Positions 34,082 to 42,468 of a stretch of DNA of 64,000 bases are shown piece by piece. Each line of letters begins with the position of its first letter. Positions within the stretch are counted from its first letter, which is position 1. The position numbers and the translations under genes are program-made. Source of the stretch: CAVVAL01 sp963742725 (GTDB taxonomy: Bacteria; Actinomycetota; Actinomycetes; Mycobacteriales; Cryptosporangiaceae); assembly GCA_963742725.1 (NCBI GenBank), contig CAVUMX010000001.1, positions 1,116,001-1,180,000 of the forward strand, read 5' to 3'. The notes under the pieces were generated by a model. The model made no database searches. It saw only the letters and a list, made by a program, of their open reading frames with translations, and had not been told where the DNA came from.

Positions 34082-35388
34082 GCGCGGCCGAGCGCGTACT
34101 CGAGCTCGTCGCGCCGTCCGGGGCCGAGGCCGAGGTCACCACGCGCCTCACGACACAGTCGCTGACCCGGTTCGCCAACTCGTTCATCCACCAGAACGTG
34201 AGCGACACCGCCGAGACGGTCCGGCTGCGGCTGCACGTCGACGGGCGTACGGCCGCGTCCAGCACGTCGACGACGACGCCGGAGGGCCTCGCCGGACTGG
34301 TCGAACGCACCCTCGCCGCCGCGCGGCTGCGACCGGTCGACACGGGTTGGGCCGGCCTCACGCCACCCACAGCGCCGACCGGTGCCGGCAACCACGACCG
34401 AGCGGACGTCTCGCCGGCCGAGCGCGCGGCGGTGGTCAGCGCGTTCGTGGACGCGGCCGGCGGACTGGAGACCGCCGGCTACTGCTTTACCGCGGAGACC
34501 GGGGCGGCCTACGCCAACTCCACCGGCCACCAGCTGACCGGCCGGCACACGTACGCGGCCGCGAGCGGGATCGCCCGCACCGGCACGTCCGACGGGATGG
34601 CCCGCGTCGCGTCCGTCCGGTTCGGCGATCTGGACGGGCCTGCGCTCGGGGCGCTGGCGGCCAGCCGGGCGAGGGCCGGGGCGGATCCCGGGGACCTCCA
34701 GCCCGGCCGGTACCCCGTGGTGCTGGAGCCGGCGGCCGTCGGCGACATGCTCATGTTCCTCGGCATGATCGGCTTCAACGCGCGCGCCGTCGCCGAGGGG
34801 CGTTCGTTCGTCCGGCTCGGCGAGGAGCAGTTCGACCCGGCGATCACGCTGGTCGACGATCCGCTGGGGCCGGCGGCGCCCGGGGAGCCGTTCGACGCCG
34901 AAGGCACCCCCAAGCGCTTCCTGGAACTGGTGAAAGCGGGCGTGAGCAGCGCGATCGCCCACGACCGCCGCACGGCTCGGCAGAGCGGCGGCGCCAGCAC
35001 CGGACACGCGGTGCCCCGTGGCGAGCGGTACGGCGCGGTGCCCCGGCATCTCGCCCTGCGTCCGGGCGCCGGCGAGGACCTCGTCGCGCGGCTCGACCGG
35101 GGGCTGCTCGTCACCGACTTCTGGTACACCCGGATTCTCGATCCCCGCACCCAGGTCGTGACCGGGCTGACCCGCAACGGCGTGTGGCTGGTCGAGGGCG
35201 GCGAGATCGTCCGGCCAGTCCGGAACCTGCGGTTCACCCAGTCCTACCTGGAGGCGCTGGCGCCGGGGAATGTTCTCGCGGTCGGCGCGGAGTCGGCCCA
35301 ACTGCCCGACAGTCAGATCGACGGGACGGTCATCGCGCCGGCCCTGCACCTCGCCAGCTGGAACTTCACGGGCGGCGCGAGCGGCTAA
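34078..35388 (+). CDS. tldE: TldE/PmbA-type metalloprotease subunit
   Basis: Partner subunit of TldD, 436 residues, lacking the HExxxH motif as expected for TldE. Family features: SLTRFANSFIHQNVSDTAETV in the N-terminal part, the central PGRYPVVLEPAAVGDML and the C-terminal RGLLVTDFWYTRILDPRTQVVTG (cited here in parts). Begins inside the tldD stop codon (ATGA). The pair could process a ribosomally made peptide, but no precursor peptide gene was seen nearby. Confidence 0.92.
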   Translation: MSAAERVLELVAPSGAEAEVTTRLTTQSLTRFANSFIHQNVSDTAETVRLRLHVDGRTAASSTSTTTPEGLAGLVERTLAAARLRPVDTGWAGLTPPTAPTGAGNHDRADVSPAERAAVVSAFVDAAGGLETAGYCFTAETGAAYANSTGHQLTGRHTYAAASGIARTGTSDGMARVASVRFGDLDGPALGALAASRARAGADPGDLQPGRYPVVLEPAAVGDMLMFLGMIGFNARAVAEGRSFVRLGEEQFDPAITLVDDPLGPAAPGEPFDAEGTPKRFLELVKAGVSSAIAHDRRTARQSGGASTGHAVPRGERYGAVPRHLALRPGAGEDLVARLDRGLLVTDFWYTRILDPRTQVVTGLTRNGVWLVEGGEIVRPVRNLRFTQSYLEALAPGNVLAVGAESAQLPDSQIDGTVIAPALHLASWNFTGGASG

Positions 35389-35421
35389 CCCGTTTGCCCC
35401 CGGGCTGGAGAATCGGCGGCG

Positions 35422-36201
35422 ATGAGTACGAGACTGCGCGGGATCGCCCGCGACACCGTCGCCGCCGTGGAGCGCGGCTGGTACACCAACCCCGACGGGG
35501 CCCGAGTCCCGATCGACCCGGTCGAGGACACCCGGCTCTACCTGCCGGACGACCCGCTCCCGGCGGCGCCGCCCGCCCGCGACGAGCCGCCGCGCGTGGA
35601 GGTCACCGACGAGACGTCGCTGGCGGCTGTGCACCGGCTCGGCGGCGACGTCGCCTGCCTGGTGTTCGCGTCGGCCCGCAACCCGGGCGGCGGGTTCCTC
35701 AACGGCGCGCAGGCGCAGGAGGAGAGCCTGGCCCGCGCGTCCGCCCTGTACGGCAGCCTCACCGCGGCGCCCGCCTTCTACGCCCACCACCGTGGCGACT
35801 CCGACCTGCGCTACAGCGACCGGGTCATCCACTCGCCGCGCGTCCCGGTGTTCCGCGACGACAGGGGGCGCTGGCTCGATGCCCCGTACCCCGTCACGTT
35901 CCTCACCGCCGCCGCGCCGAACACCGGGCAGATCCGGCGCCAGCAGCCCGCGTCGCTGGCGAGCGTGCCGGACGTGTTGCGCGTACGTGCCCGCCGGGTC
36001 CTGGACATCGCGGCGGCGCACGGCGAGCGGCGGCTCGTCCTCGGCGCGTGGGGCTGCGGTGTGTTCCAGAACGACCCGGCGACCGTCGCGGACGCCTTCG
36101 CCGAGGCGCTGCGCGGCTGCCGCCGGTTCGACGAGGTCACGTTCGCCGTCCCGGCCGGCCCGTCCCACACCGCATTCGCGGCGACCTTCGGCCCCGGCTG
36201 A
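35422..36201 (+). CDS. Bacterial PARG-like macrodomain protein (TIGR02452/DUF2263)
   Basis: A 259-residue macrodomain protein of the microbial poly(ADP-ribose) glycohydrolase class. The catalytic loop signature is present: a Gly-Gly-Gly at 89-91 followed by Gln99-Glu100-Glu101 (NPGGGFLNGAQAQEE). The later segment VLGAWGCGVFQNDP is the phosphate-binding loop of the family. Expected role: removal of ADP-ribose chains or units. It follows tldE by 33 bp and may be in the same unit. Confidence 0.85.
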   Translation: MSTRLRGIARDTVAAVERGWYTNPDGARVPIDPVEDTRLYLPDDPLPAAPPARDEPPRVEVTDETSLAAVHRLGGDVACLVFASARNPGGGFLNGAQAQEESLARASALYGSLTAAPAFYAHHRGDSDLRYSDRVIHSPRVPVFRDDRGRWLDAPYPVTFLTAAAPNTGQIRRQQPASLASVPDVLRVRARRVLDIAAAHGERRLVLGAWGCGVFQNDPATVADAFAEALRGCRRFDEVTFAVPAGPSHTAFAATFGPG

Positions 36202-36204
36202 CAC

Positions 36205-36564
36205 CTACGCGGGCTTCGCCAGCACCTGAAGATCCAGTATCGCGGGCTGGAACTGGCTCAGGCGACGGGCCAACCGCGCGGGAAGGTGCAGCAGGACGGC
36301 GATGACCGTCATCCGGCCGTCCGATGAGGTACCTCGTCCGAAGGACATCAGCAGCTCGTCGCCCATGAGCACCGACCCGACCTCCTGAAAGGTCGCTTCA
36401 TCCCATCTGCTCTCGACCAGATCGAGCGGACCCCTCCGAAGGACCGTGCCCTCGGCTCCTAGCTCAACCAGTTCGGGTGGGATCGGCGACTCAGACTCCA
36501 CGATCTCACCCAAACCGGCGGAACCGCAGGTCGGCGGGCTGCCGCTGGGTACGCTCGCCGGCAT
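36205..36564 (-). CDS. Hypothetical protein
   Basis: A possible gene of 119 residues with no recognised family. The middle and C-terminal parts (LVESRWDEATFQEVGSVLMG, RMTVIAVLLHLPARLARRL) look like folded protein. The N-terminal 20 residues are Pro/Ser/Gly-rich and may not be translated; a GTG at 36501 with GGTGAG upstream would give 98 residues. Base composition is a little less GC-rich than its neighbours. Convergent with the PARG-like gene, three bases between stops. Confidence 0.45.
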   Translation of the reverse strand: MPASVPSGSPPTCGSAGLGEIVESESPIPPELVELGAEGTVLRRGPLDLVESRWDEATFQEVGSVLMGDELLMSFGRGTSSDGRMTVIAVLLHLPARLARRLSQFQPAILDLQVLAKPA

Positions 36565-36641
36565 GAAAGCTAATCGGCGTCGCCGCCCGCCACGAACTCG
36601 ATCAGCTGGCCGACGCTCTCGACGATCCTGCGGTACCGGAC

Positions 36642-36926
36642 ATGCTCCGCTGGGACGTCGAGGCGGTCGCCGCGCTCGCCAACGGCGACTACGACGGTGC
36701 CGAGCAGCTGGCGGCCTCGGTCCTCGCCCGGGTACCGCGCCGGCACCGGGCGCACGCGTGGTGCACGATCGCCCGCGCGCAGGCCGGCATGGCGCGGTTC
36801 GACGAGGCCCGCAGGTCAGTGGCCCGCGCCCGCAAGGACGACCCCGGCGAGCCCCGGATCCCGTTCGCCGAGGCAGCGATCACGAGGGTCGAGAGTGGCG
36901 AGGACCTGACCGCCGCGAGCCACTAA
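36642..36926 (+). CDS. Small TPR-like helical protein
   Basis: A 94-residue all-helical protein with tetratricopeptide-like pattern: NGDYDGAEQLAASVLARVPR and FDEARRSVARARKDDPGEP form about two repeats. The reading frame is open further upstream to about 36567 and reads as protein, but has no standard start there. The true start may be non-canonical, or a frameshift may separate it from the ATG at 36564. Function unknown. Confidence 0.5.
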   Translation: MLRWDVEAVAALANGDYDGAEQLAASVLARVPRRHRAHAWCTIARAQAGMARFDEARRSVARARKDDPGEPRIPFAEAAITRVESGEDLTAASH

Positions 36927-36990
36927 GCCTCACCTAACCAGGCGGCGGGTCTTCCGGGGGGGCAAGATAACCGCCAGACTGCCGGACACA

Positions 36991-37023
36991 CCCGGTCATT
37001 GCCGACCGGGTACGGGTGTTTTT
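36991..37023 (+). terminator. Possible terminator or leader hairpin
   Basis: CCCGGTC (36991-36997) pairs with GACCGGG (37004-37010), and a TGTTTTT run follows at 37017-37023. It lies 65 bases after the TPR-like stop and only 26 bases before the next start, so it may be a terminator or a structured leader. Confidence 0.5.
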
Positions 37024-37048
37024 CGGGCGAGCATTCGGAGGTGGGGAC

Positions 37049-37327
37049 ATGCCGATGCAGGAGGACGTCGCCGAGGTTCGGCGCGCGCTCGCCGCGCTGC
37101 AACGTGCGGTCGGAACGCTGGAGACCCGGTACGCGGACAGCCTCGGGCTGCGCCGCCTGTCGAGCGATGTGAAGCGGCTCGCCGACGATCTCGACGAGCT
37201 GGGCGACCTGCGGCTGGCCAAGCCGACCGGCGACCGGCTGCCCCGGCTCCAGTTCGTCCCGGACCAGCCGTACGAGCCGGACTTCTGGCGTGACGCCGAT
37301 GACGAAGGGGTGGGCGGCACCCGCTGA
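37049..37327 (+). CDS. Short coiled-coil hypothetical protein upstream of sdh
   Basis: A 92-residue, charged, mostly helical protein (VRRALAALQRAVGTLETRY, LSSDVKRLADDLDELGDL) with a C-terminal segment LQFVPDQPYEPDFWRDADD. No family recognised. GGAGGTGG lies just before the ATG. It ends 72 bp before the succinate dehydrogenase operon and points the same way, so it may be co-expressed. Confidence 0.65.
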   Translation: MPMQEDVAEVRRALAALQRAVGTLETRYADSLGLRRLSSDVKRLADDLDELGDLRLAKPTGDRLPRLQFVPDQPYEPDFWRDADDEGVGGTR

Positions 37328-37399
37328 CCAACCCCGCTGCGGGGACGGCCACGGACGGCTTCCCGCGGTGAGCAACGAACCGAGGGAGCAGACGAGACA

Positions 37400-38224
37400 A
37401 TGACCGCGACCGTTTCCGGACCACCTCCGGGGGCACCGTCCGAGGGCGCCGGCCGAGCCGAGATCGCCGCGAAGACGCTGCGCACCGACCGCTGGTGGTT
37501 GGCCCCGCTACTGACCGTCGTGGGGCTCACGGCGTGGGTGCTGTACGCGCTGATCCGCACGGCGACGCAGAAGTACTACTTCGTGCCGGAGTTCGGGTAC
37601 CTCACGCCGTTCTCCTCCCCGTGCCTGAGCATGTCGTGCATCCCCGAGGCCGCGCACTTCGGTCGGCCCCTGCCGGAGTTCCCGCCGCTGGTGCCGTTCG
37701 GCCTGGTCGCGCTGCCGTTCCTGCTCGGCTTCCGGCTCACGTGCTACTACTACCGCAAGGCGTACTACCGGTCGTTCTGGCTCTCTCCCCCGGCGTGCGC
37801 GGTGCCGGACGGGCACAAGAAGTACACCGGCGAGACTCGCTTCCCGCTGCTCGGCCAGAACCTGCACCGCTACTTCTTCTACGCCGCGGGCATCATCTCG
37901 GTGATCAACACCTACGACGCGGTCGTCGCGTTCCACGGCGACGAGGGCTTCCAGATGGGTCTGGGCAACCTGATCCTGGTCGCCAACGTGGTCCTGCTCT
38001 GGGCGTACACGCTGTCGTGCCACTCCTGCCGGCACATCGCGGGCGGCCGGCTCAAGCACTTCTCCAAGCACCCCGTTCGGTACTGGGCATGGACGCAGAT
38101 CTCGAAGCTGAACGTCCGCCACATGCAGCTGGCGTGGATCACGCTCGGGACGCTCGCGCTGACCGACGCCTACGTCGCGCTCGTCGCTGCCGACGTCATC
38201 TCCGACCTGCGTTTCATCAACTGA
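37400..38224 (+). CDS. sdhC: Succinate dehydrogenase membrane anchor, Sdh1 type
   Basis: Single large membrane subunit (274 residues) of the mycobacterial Sdh1 class, replacing separate SdhC and SdhD. Five hydrophobic helices: about 35-55, 95-115, 158-178, 188-206 and 228-262. It is rich in cysteine and histidine: Cys75, Cys80, Cys115, Cys133, and the cluster Cys207-His208-Ser-Cys210-Arg-His212 (LSCHSCRHIAGG) at the end of a helix. A membrane-embedded Rieske-type iron-sulfur cluster has been reported for mycobacterial Sdh1, and this motif could supply such ligands. First gene of sdhCAB; sdhA follows 13 bp later. Confidence 0.9.
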   Translation: MTATVSGPPPGAPSEGAGRAEIAAKTLRTDRWWLAPLLTVVGLTAWVLYALIRTATQKYYFVPEFGYLTPFSSPCLSMSCIPEAAHFGRPLPEFPPLVPFGLVALPFLLGFRLTCYYYRKAYYRSFWLSPPACAVPDGHKKYTGETRFPLLGQNLHRYFFYAAGIISVINTYDAVVAFHGDEGFQMGLGNLILVANVVLLWAYTLSCHSCRHIAGGRLKHFSKHPVRYWAWTQISKLNVRHMQLAWITLGTLALTDAYVALVAADVISDLRFIN

Positions 38225-38237
38225 GAAGGCTCCTCCC

Positions 38238-40160
38238 ATGACTGAGATAGAGCGCCACTCCTACGACGTGGTGGTGATCGGAGCCGGCGGCGCCGGCCTG
38301 CGCGCCGCGATCGAGGCCCGGATGCAGGGCAAGCGCACCGCGATCGTCTGCAAGTCTCTGTTCGGCAAGGCCCACACGGTGATGGCCGAGGGCGGCGCCG
38401 CCGCGGCGATGGGCAACGTGAACTCGAACGACAACTGGATGGTCCACTTCCGCGACACGATGCGGGGCGGCAAGTTCCTCAACCACTGGCGGATGGCCGA
38501 ACTGCACGCCAAGGAGGCCCCGGACCGCATCTGGGAGCTGGAGACCTACGGCGCGCTGTTCGACCGCACCAAGGACGGCCGCATCAGCCAGCGGAACTTC
38601 GGCGGCCACGAGTACCCGCGGCTGGCGCACGTCGGCGACCGCACGGGCCTGGAGCTGATCCGTACGCTCCAGCAGAAGATCGTCTCCCTCCAGCAGGACG
38701 ACGAGCGCGAACACGGTGACGCCGAGGCGTACCTGAAGGTGTTCGCCGAGTGCTCGATCACCCAGCTGACGCAGGAAGGCGAACTGGGCGCGGGCGGCCG
38801 GATCTCCGGTGCGTTCGGTTACTGGCGCGAGACCGGCGCGTTCGTCGTGTTCGAGGCGCCGGCGATCATCCTGGCGACCGGCGGCATCGGCAAGTCGTTC
38901 AAGGTCACCAGCAACTCGTGGGAGTACACCGGCGACGGGCACGCGCTCGCGCTCCGCGCCGGCGCGACGCTCGTGAACATGGAGTTCATCCAGTTCCACC
39001 CGACCGGCATGGTGTGGCCGCCGTCGGTGAAGGGCATCCTCGTCACCGAGTCCGTCCGCGGTGACGGCGGTGTGCTGCGCAACTCCGAGGGCAAGCGGTT
39101 CATGTTCGACTACGTGCCGGACGTGTTCAAGGACAAGTACGCCACCACCGAGGAAGAGGGCGACCGGTGGTACACCGACCCGGACAACAACCGGCGTCCG
39201 CCGGAGCTGTTGCCGCGTGACGAGGTGGCCCGTGCGATCAACGCCGAGGTGAAGGCCGGCCGCGGATCCCCGCACGGCGGTGTGTTCCTGGACGTCTCGA
39301 CCCGGCTTCCGGCCGAGGAGATCATCCGGCGGCTGCCGTCGATGCACCACCAGTTCAAGGAGCTGGCGGACGTCGACATCACCAAGGAGCCGATGGAGGT
39401 CGGCCCGACGGCGCACTACGTCATGGGCGGCGTCGAGGTCGACCCGGACACGACGGCGGCGCTGGTCCCCGGCCTGTTCGCGGCCGGCGAGGTGTCCGGC
39501 GGGATGCACGGGTCCAACCGTCTGGGCGGCAACTCGCTGTCCGACCTGCTCGTGTTCGGACGCCGGTCCGGCGCCGGCGCGGCGGCCTATGTGGACGCGC
39601 TCGGCACCGACCGTCCGGCTGTCGACGAGGCGCAGGTGACGGCCGCCGCCGAGGAGGCCCTGGCGCCGTTCTCGGCGGCCGACGGCGAGAACCCGTACAC
39701 CGTCCAGTCCGACCTGCAGACCATCATGGGCGACCTGGTCGGCATCATCCGGCGCGCGAGCGAGGTCGCCGAGGCGCTGACCAAGCTGGGCGAGCTCAAG
39801 GCGCGGGCCGCCCGCGTGGGGGCACCGGGCGACCGCCCGTTCAACCCCGGCTGGCACGTCGCCCTGGACCTGCGGAACCTGCTGCTCATCTCCGAGTGCG
39901 TCGCCAAGGCGGCGCTGGAGCGGGAGGAGAGCCGCGGCGGCCACACCCGCGACGACTTCCCGGCCATGAGTGCCGAGTGGCGCAAGATCAACCTCATCTG
40001 CTCCGCTGACGGGGACGGGGTCGCACTCACGCGGCAGCCACTGCCGGTCATGCCGCCGGAACTGCTCTCGCTGTTCGAGAAGGAAGAGCTGTCGAAGTAC
40101 CTCACCGCCGACGAACTGTCCGTCCTGGACACCGGCGCCGCCAAGGAGGGCAAGGCATGA
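38238..40160 (+). CDS. sdhA: Succinate dehydrogenase flavoprotein subunit
   Basis: FAD-containing catalytic subunit of 640 residues. The N-terminal dinucleotide fold is VVVIGAGGAGLRAAIEA, the flavin-attachment region is KAHTVMAEGGAAAAMGN (covalent His expected), and the active site shows EFIQFHPTGM and SVRGDGGVLRN. The C-terminal helical domain includes HVALDLRNLLLISECVAKAA and REESRGGHTRDDFP. sdhB begins inside its stop codon (ATGA). Confidence 0.96.
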   Translation: MTEIERHSYDVVVIGAGGAGLRAAIEARMQGKRTAIVCKSLFGKAHTVMAEGGAAAAMGNVNSNDNWMVHFRDTMRGGKFLNHWRMAELHAKEAPDRIWELETYGALFDRTKDGRISQRNFGGHEYPRLAHVGDRTGLELIRTLQQKIVSLQQDDEREHGDAEAYLKVFAECSITQLTQEGELGAGGRISGAFGYWRETGAFVVFEAPAIILATGGIGKSFKVTSNSWEYTGDGHALALRAGATLVNMEFIQFHPTGMVWPPSVKGILVTESVRGDGGVLRNSEGKRFMFDYVPDVFKDKYATTEEEGDRWYTDPDNNRRPPELLPRDEVARAINAEVKAGRGSPHGGVFLDVSTRLPAEEIIRRLPSMHHQFKELADVDITKEPMEVGPTAHYVMGGVEVDPDTTAALVPGLFAAGEVSGGMHGSNRLGGNSLSDLLVFGRRSGAGAAAYVDALGTDRPAVDEAQVTAAAEEALAPFSAADGENPYTVQSDLQTIMGDLVGIIRRASEVAEALTKLGELKARAARVGAPGDRPFNPGWHVALDLRNLLLISECVAKAALEREESRGGHTRDDFPAMSAEWRKINLICSADGDGVALTRQPLPVMPPELLSLFEKEELSKYLTADELSVLDTGAAKEGKA

Positions 40161-40909
40161 GCTACATCGCGCAGTTCCGGGTGTGGCGGGGTGACGCCAG
40201 CGGCGGCGCACTGGAGGACTTCAAGGTCGAGGTGAACGAGGGTGAGGTCGTCCTCGACATCATCCACCGGCTCCAGGCCACCCAGGCCGGCGACCTGGCC
40301 GTGCGGTGGAACTGCAAGGCCGGCAAGTGCGGATCCTGCTCGGCGGAGATCAACGGCATGCCGCGGCTGCTGTGCATGACCCGGATGAGCACGTTCACCG
40401 AGGACCAGGTCATCACGGTCACTCCACTGCGGACGTTCCCGGTTATCCGCGACCTGGTCACCGACGTGTCGTACAACTACGTCAAGGCACGTCAGACGCC
40501 GGCGTTCGCGCCGCCGGCCGACCTCGCGCCCGGCGAGTACCGGATGCAGCAGATCGATGTCGAGCGGAGCCAGGAGTTCCGCAAGTGCATCGAGTGCTTC
40601 CTCTGCCAGAACACCTGCCATGTGATCCGCGACCACGAGGACAACAAGGAGGCGTTCTCCGGTCCGCGGTACTTCATCCGGGCGGCGGAGCTGGACATGC
40701 ACCCGCTCGACGCGCGCGAGGACCGCAAGGAGTACGCGCACGCGCAGCAGGGCCTGGGCTACTGCAACATCACCAAGTGCTGCACCGAGGTCTGCCCGGA
40801 GCACATCAAGATCACGGACAACGCGATCATCCCGATGAAGGAACGCGTCGTGGACCGCACCTACGACCCGCTGGTGTGGCTGGGCAACAAGATCATGCGC
40901 CGGTCCTGA
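40157..40909 (+). CDS. sdhB: Succinate dehydrogenase iron-sulfur subunit
   Basis: Electron-transfer subunit of 250 residues. The plant-type [2Fe-2S] site is Cys53, Cys58, Cys61 and Cys73 (NCKAGKCGSC...LLC). The second domain carries Cys144, Cys147, Cys150 and Cys154 (CIECFLCQNTC) and Cys203, Cys209 and Cys213 (CNITKCCTEVC), which supply the [4Fe-4S] and [3Fe-4S] sites, with Cys208 extra. Four-base overlap with sdhA. Completes the three-subunit complex with the fused anchor. Confidence 0.95.
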   Translation: MSYIAQFRVWRGDASGGALEDFKVEVNEGEVVLDIIHRLQATQAGDLAVRWNCKAGKCGSCSAEINGMPRLLCMTRMSTFTEDQVITVTPLRTFPVIRDLVTDVSYNYVKARQTPAFAPPADLAPGEYRMQQIDVERSQEFRKCIECFLCQNTCHVIRDHEDNKEAFSGPRYFIRAAELDMHPLDAREDRKEYAHAQQGLGYCNITKCCTEVCPEHIKITDNAIIPMKERVVDRTYDPLVWLGNKIMRRS

Positions 40910-40924
40910 CGCCGGAGCGCTGGC

Positions 40925-40968
40925 ATGGGCGACATCTTCGCGGTCACGGCCGGGAAGGTGTCGCCCAT
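40925..40968. terminator. Bidirectional terminator, sdhB/mutT
   Basis: Arms of 15 bases (40925-40939 ATGGGCGACATCTTC and 40954-40968) pair with one G-T wobble around a 14-base loop. Lies between the convergent sdhB and NUDIX genes, beginning 15 bases after the sdhB stop. Confidence 0.8.
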
Positions 40969-40974
40969 CGCGTT

Positions 40975-41379
40975 TCAGGGGAGCACGGACCGCAGGGCAT
41001 CGACGAGCGGCTTGTCGGCGGGCAGCCACGGCACGTCATCGAGTTCGGCGGCCGAGAGCCAGCGCAGCTCCGAATGTTCGATGGCCACGGGCTCGCCGCG
41101 CGTCAGGCGGGCGGTCCAGACCTTCAGCACGGCCGTGCCGCTGGGAAGCACGATGTCCCCGCCGAGCCGTTCCAGGACCTCGATCCCGACGCCCAGCTCC
41201 TCTTCGCACTCGCGGATCAGCGCGTCCAGCTCGGCCTCGCCCGGCTCCACCTTGCCGCCGGGAAACTCCCACATTCCGGCCATCGCGGGCGGTTCGGCGC
41301 GTTCGGCACCGAGAACTCGGCCCTGGTCGTCCAGGATGGCCGCGCCGACGATCGTCACCAGCTCCGTGTACACGGGCAC
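40975..41379 (-). CDS. NUDIX hydrolase, MutT-like
   Basis: A 134-residue NUDIX protein of the 8-oxo-dGTP diphosphatase type that would clean the nucleotide pool. The complete NUDIX box GX5EX7REUXEEXGU is visible from GKVEPGE to RECEEELGV, preceded by GMWEFPGG. The C-terminal segment HSELRWLSAAELDDVPWLPAD is typical of MutT. Two close GTG starts are possible (41379 or 41373). Longer readings add low-quality sequence. Confidence 0.9.
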   Translation of the reverse strand: MPVYTELVTIVGAAILDDQGRVLGAERAEPPAMAGMWEFPGGKVEPGEAELDALIRECEEELGVGIEVLERLGGDIVLPSGTAVLKVWTARLTRGEPVAIEHSELRWLSAAELDDVPWLPADKPLVDALRSVLP

Positions 41380-41527
41380 AGCGTGCCAGCCAGACGTTCG
41401 GACGATAGACGCACCCCCCTTCCGGCTACCACACTCGACGTTTGATCGACGCCGGGAGGGCCACAAGTCCTACGAGCGTCCGTCGCCCTGTTGGTAGATG
41501 CTCAAGACGCCGACCCGCGGAGGCCCC

Positions 41528-41821
41528 ATGCCGACACTGTTGAGCAAGTCGCTCGTCCGCGACGCCATCTCTCGACTGAACGGGTGGTCCGGCGATACCG
41601 CCGGCATCGGCCGCACGATCACGCTGACGGCCAGCGAGCACAGTGACTTCACCGAACGTGTGAAGGTCTGTAGCGACGCGATGAACCACCGCCCCGACAT
41701 CCGCCGTGACGGAGATCAGACCAAGGTCTGGCTCTGCTCCACCGCAGAAGGCGGCATCACCGAGTGCGACATCGCGCTCGCCGCCCGTATCAACTCGATC
41801 GTGAAGACGGTTTCCAGCTAG
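41528..41821 (+). CDS. Degenerate pterin-dehydratase-like protein
   Basis: A 97-residue member of the PCD/DCoH fold that has lost key catalytic residues. Where the active enzyme at 32317 reads DHHPD, this one has NHRPD, and the third histidine (STH) is replaced (STAEGG). The fold signature GGITECDIALAARINSI is kept. It is probably not an active dehydratase; a regulatory or binding role is possible, as known for DCoH in animals. ATG with GGAGG five bases upstream. Its stop overlaps the convergent PH-domain gene by four bases. Confidence 0.78.
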   Translation: MPTLLSKSLVRDAISRLNGWSGDTAGIGRTITLTASEHSDFTERVKVCSDAMNHRPDIRRDGDQTKVWLCSTAEGGITECDIALAARINSIVKTVSS

Positions 41822-42402
41822 CTGCTCCGACGGGCTTCGTGGGCGCGCTGCGCCGACTCGACCGCCGTGGCCAGCGCGTCGAAGTCCGTGACGTTCTGGA
41901 AGGCCACGTTGCCCGGCCTCATCCAGGGGAAGAACCCCGACTCGGTGAACCAGTTCGGGTACCGCGAGTCGGCGCTCGGAACGAACTCCACCGAACCGTG
42001 CCGGCCATCGCGCGCCCGGTTCGTGGTCACCGGTCCCCACATCGCCACGGCAGCGTCGGTCCAGGTGCTGCCGCCCGCGCTCAGGACGATCGCCCGCCGG
42101 TCGGTGAGCCCGTACCGGAGCCGCCCGGCCCGCCACCAGCGGACGACGAACCGTCCGACCAGCGCGTAGAGCACGAGCATCCCCACCATGACGCCGATGG
42201 CGACGATCATCACCCGCGGCATGCCCGAGCTGACCGCGCCGATCAGCCACATCGCCATGAAGAACACCCAGCCGAGCGACAGCGGGATGGCGAAACGGTC
42301 CGACGGCAGCAGGAGGGCACGCGGATCGGGACGCCCCGTCCACAACAGCTGCTCGCCCGGCCTGAGTAGGGCCATGACCTGGTCTCTTGAATCGTCCACC
42401 AT
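41818..42402 (-). CDS. Membrane protein with bacterial PH-like domain
   Basis: A 194-residue protein. The N-terminal part begins LLRPGEQLLWTGRPDPRALLL, typical of YdbS/PH-like membrane proteins. Two hydrophobic helices at about 40-58 and 62-82 follow, then a soluble beta-rich part (YGLTDRRAIVLSAGGSTWTD) and a C-terminal helix. Function unknown. The ATG at 42402 is chosen over a GTG at 42399. Divergent from the endonuclease V gene, 66 bp between starts. Confidence 0.78.
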   Translation of the reverse strand: MVDDSRDQVMALLRPGEQLLWTGRPDPRALLLPSDRFAIPLSLGWVFFMAMWLIGAVSSGMPRVMIVAIGVMVGMLVLYALVGRFVVRWWRAGRLRYGLTDRRAIVLSAGGSTWTDAAVAMWGPVTTNRARDGRHGSVEFVPSADSRYPNWFTESGFFPWMRPGNVAFQNVTDFDALATAVESAQRAHEARRSS

Positions 42403-42440
42403 GCCGGCAGTGTGCCGTGCGAACAGCCGTTCGAGGCCTC

Positions 42441-42460
42441 CCTTGCGATATCCCGCAAGG
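42441..42460. promoter_or_regulatory. Inverted repeat covering the endonuclease V ribosome binding site
   Basis: CCTTGCG (42441-42447) and CGCAAGG (42454-42460) flank ATATCC. The right arm contains most of the AAGGA ribosome binding site of the gene starting at 42469, so the hairpin could mask it. As DNA it could also be an operator for the divergent pair. Confidence 0.5.
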
Positions 42461-42468
42461 ATGTCGTG

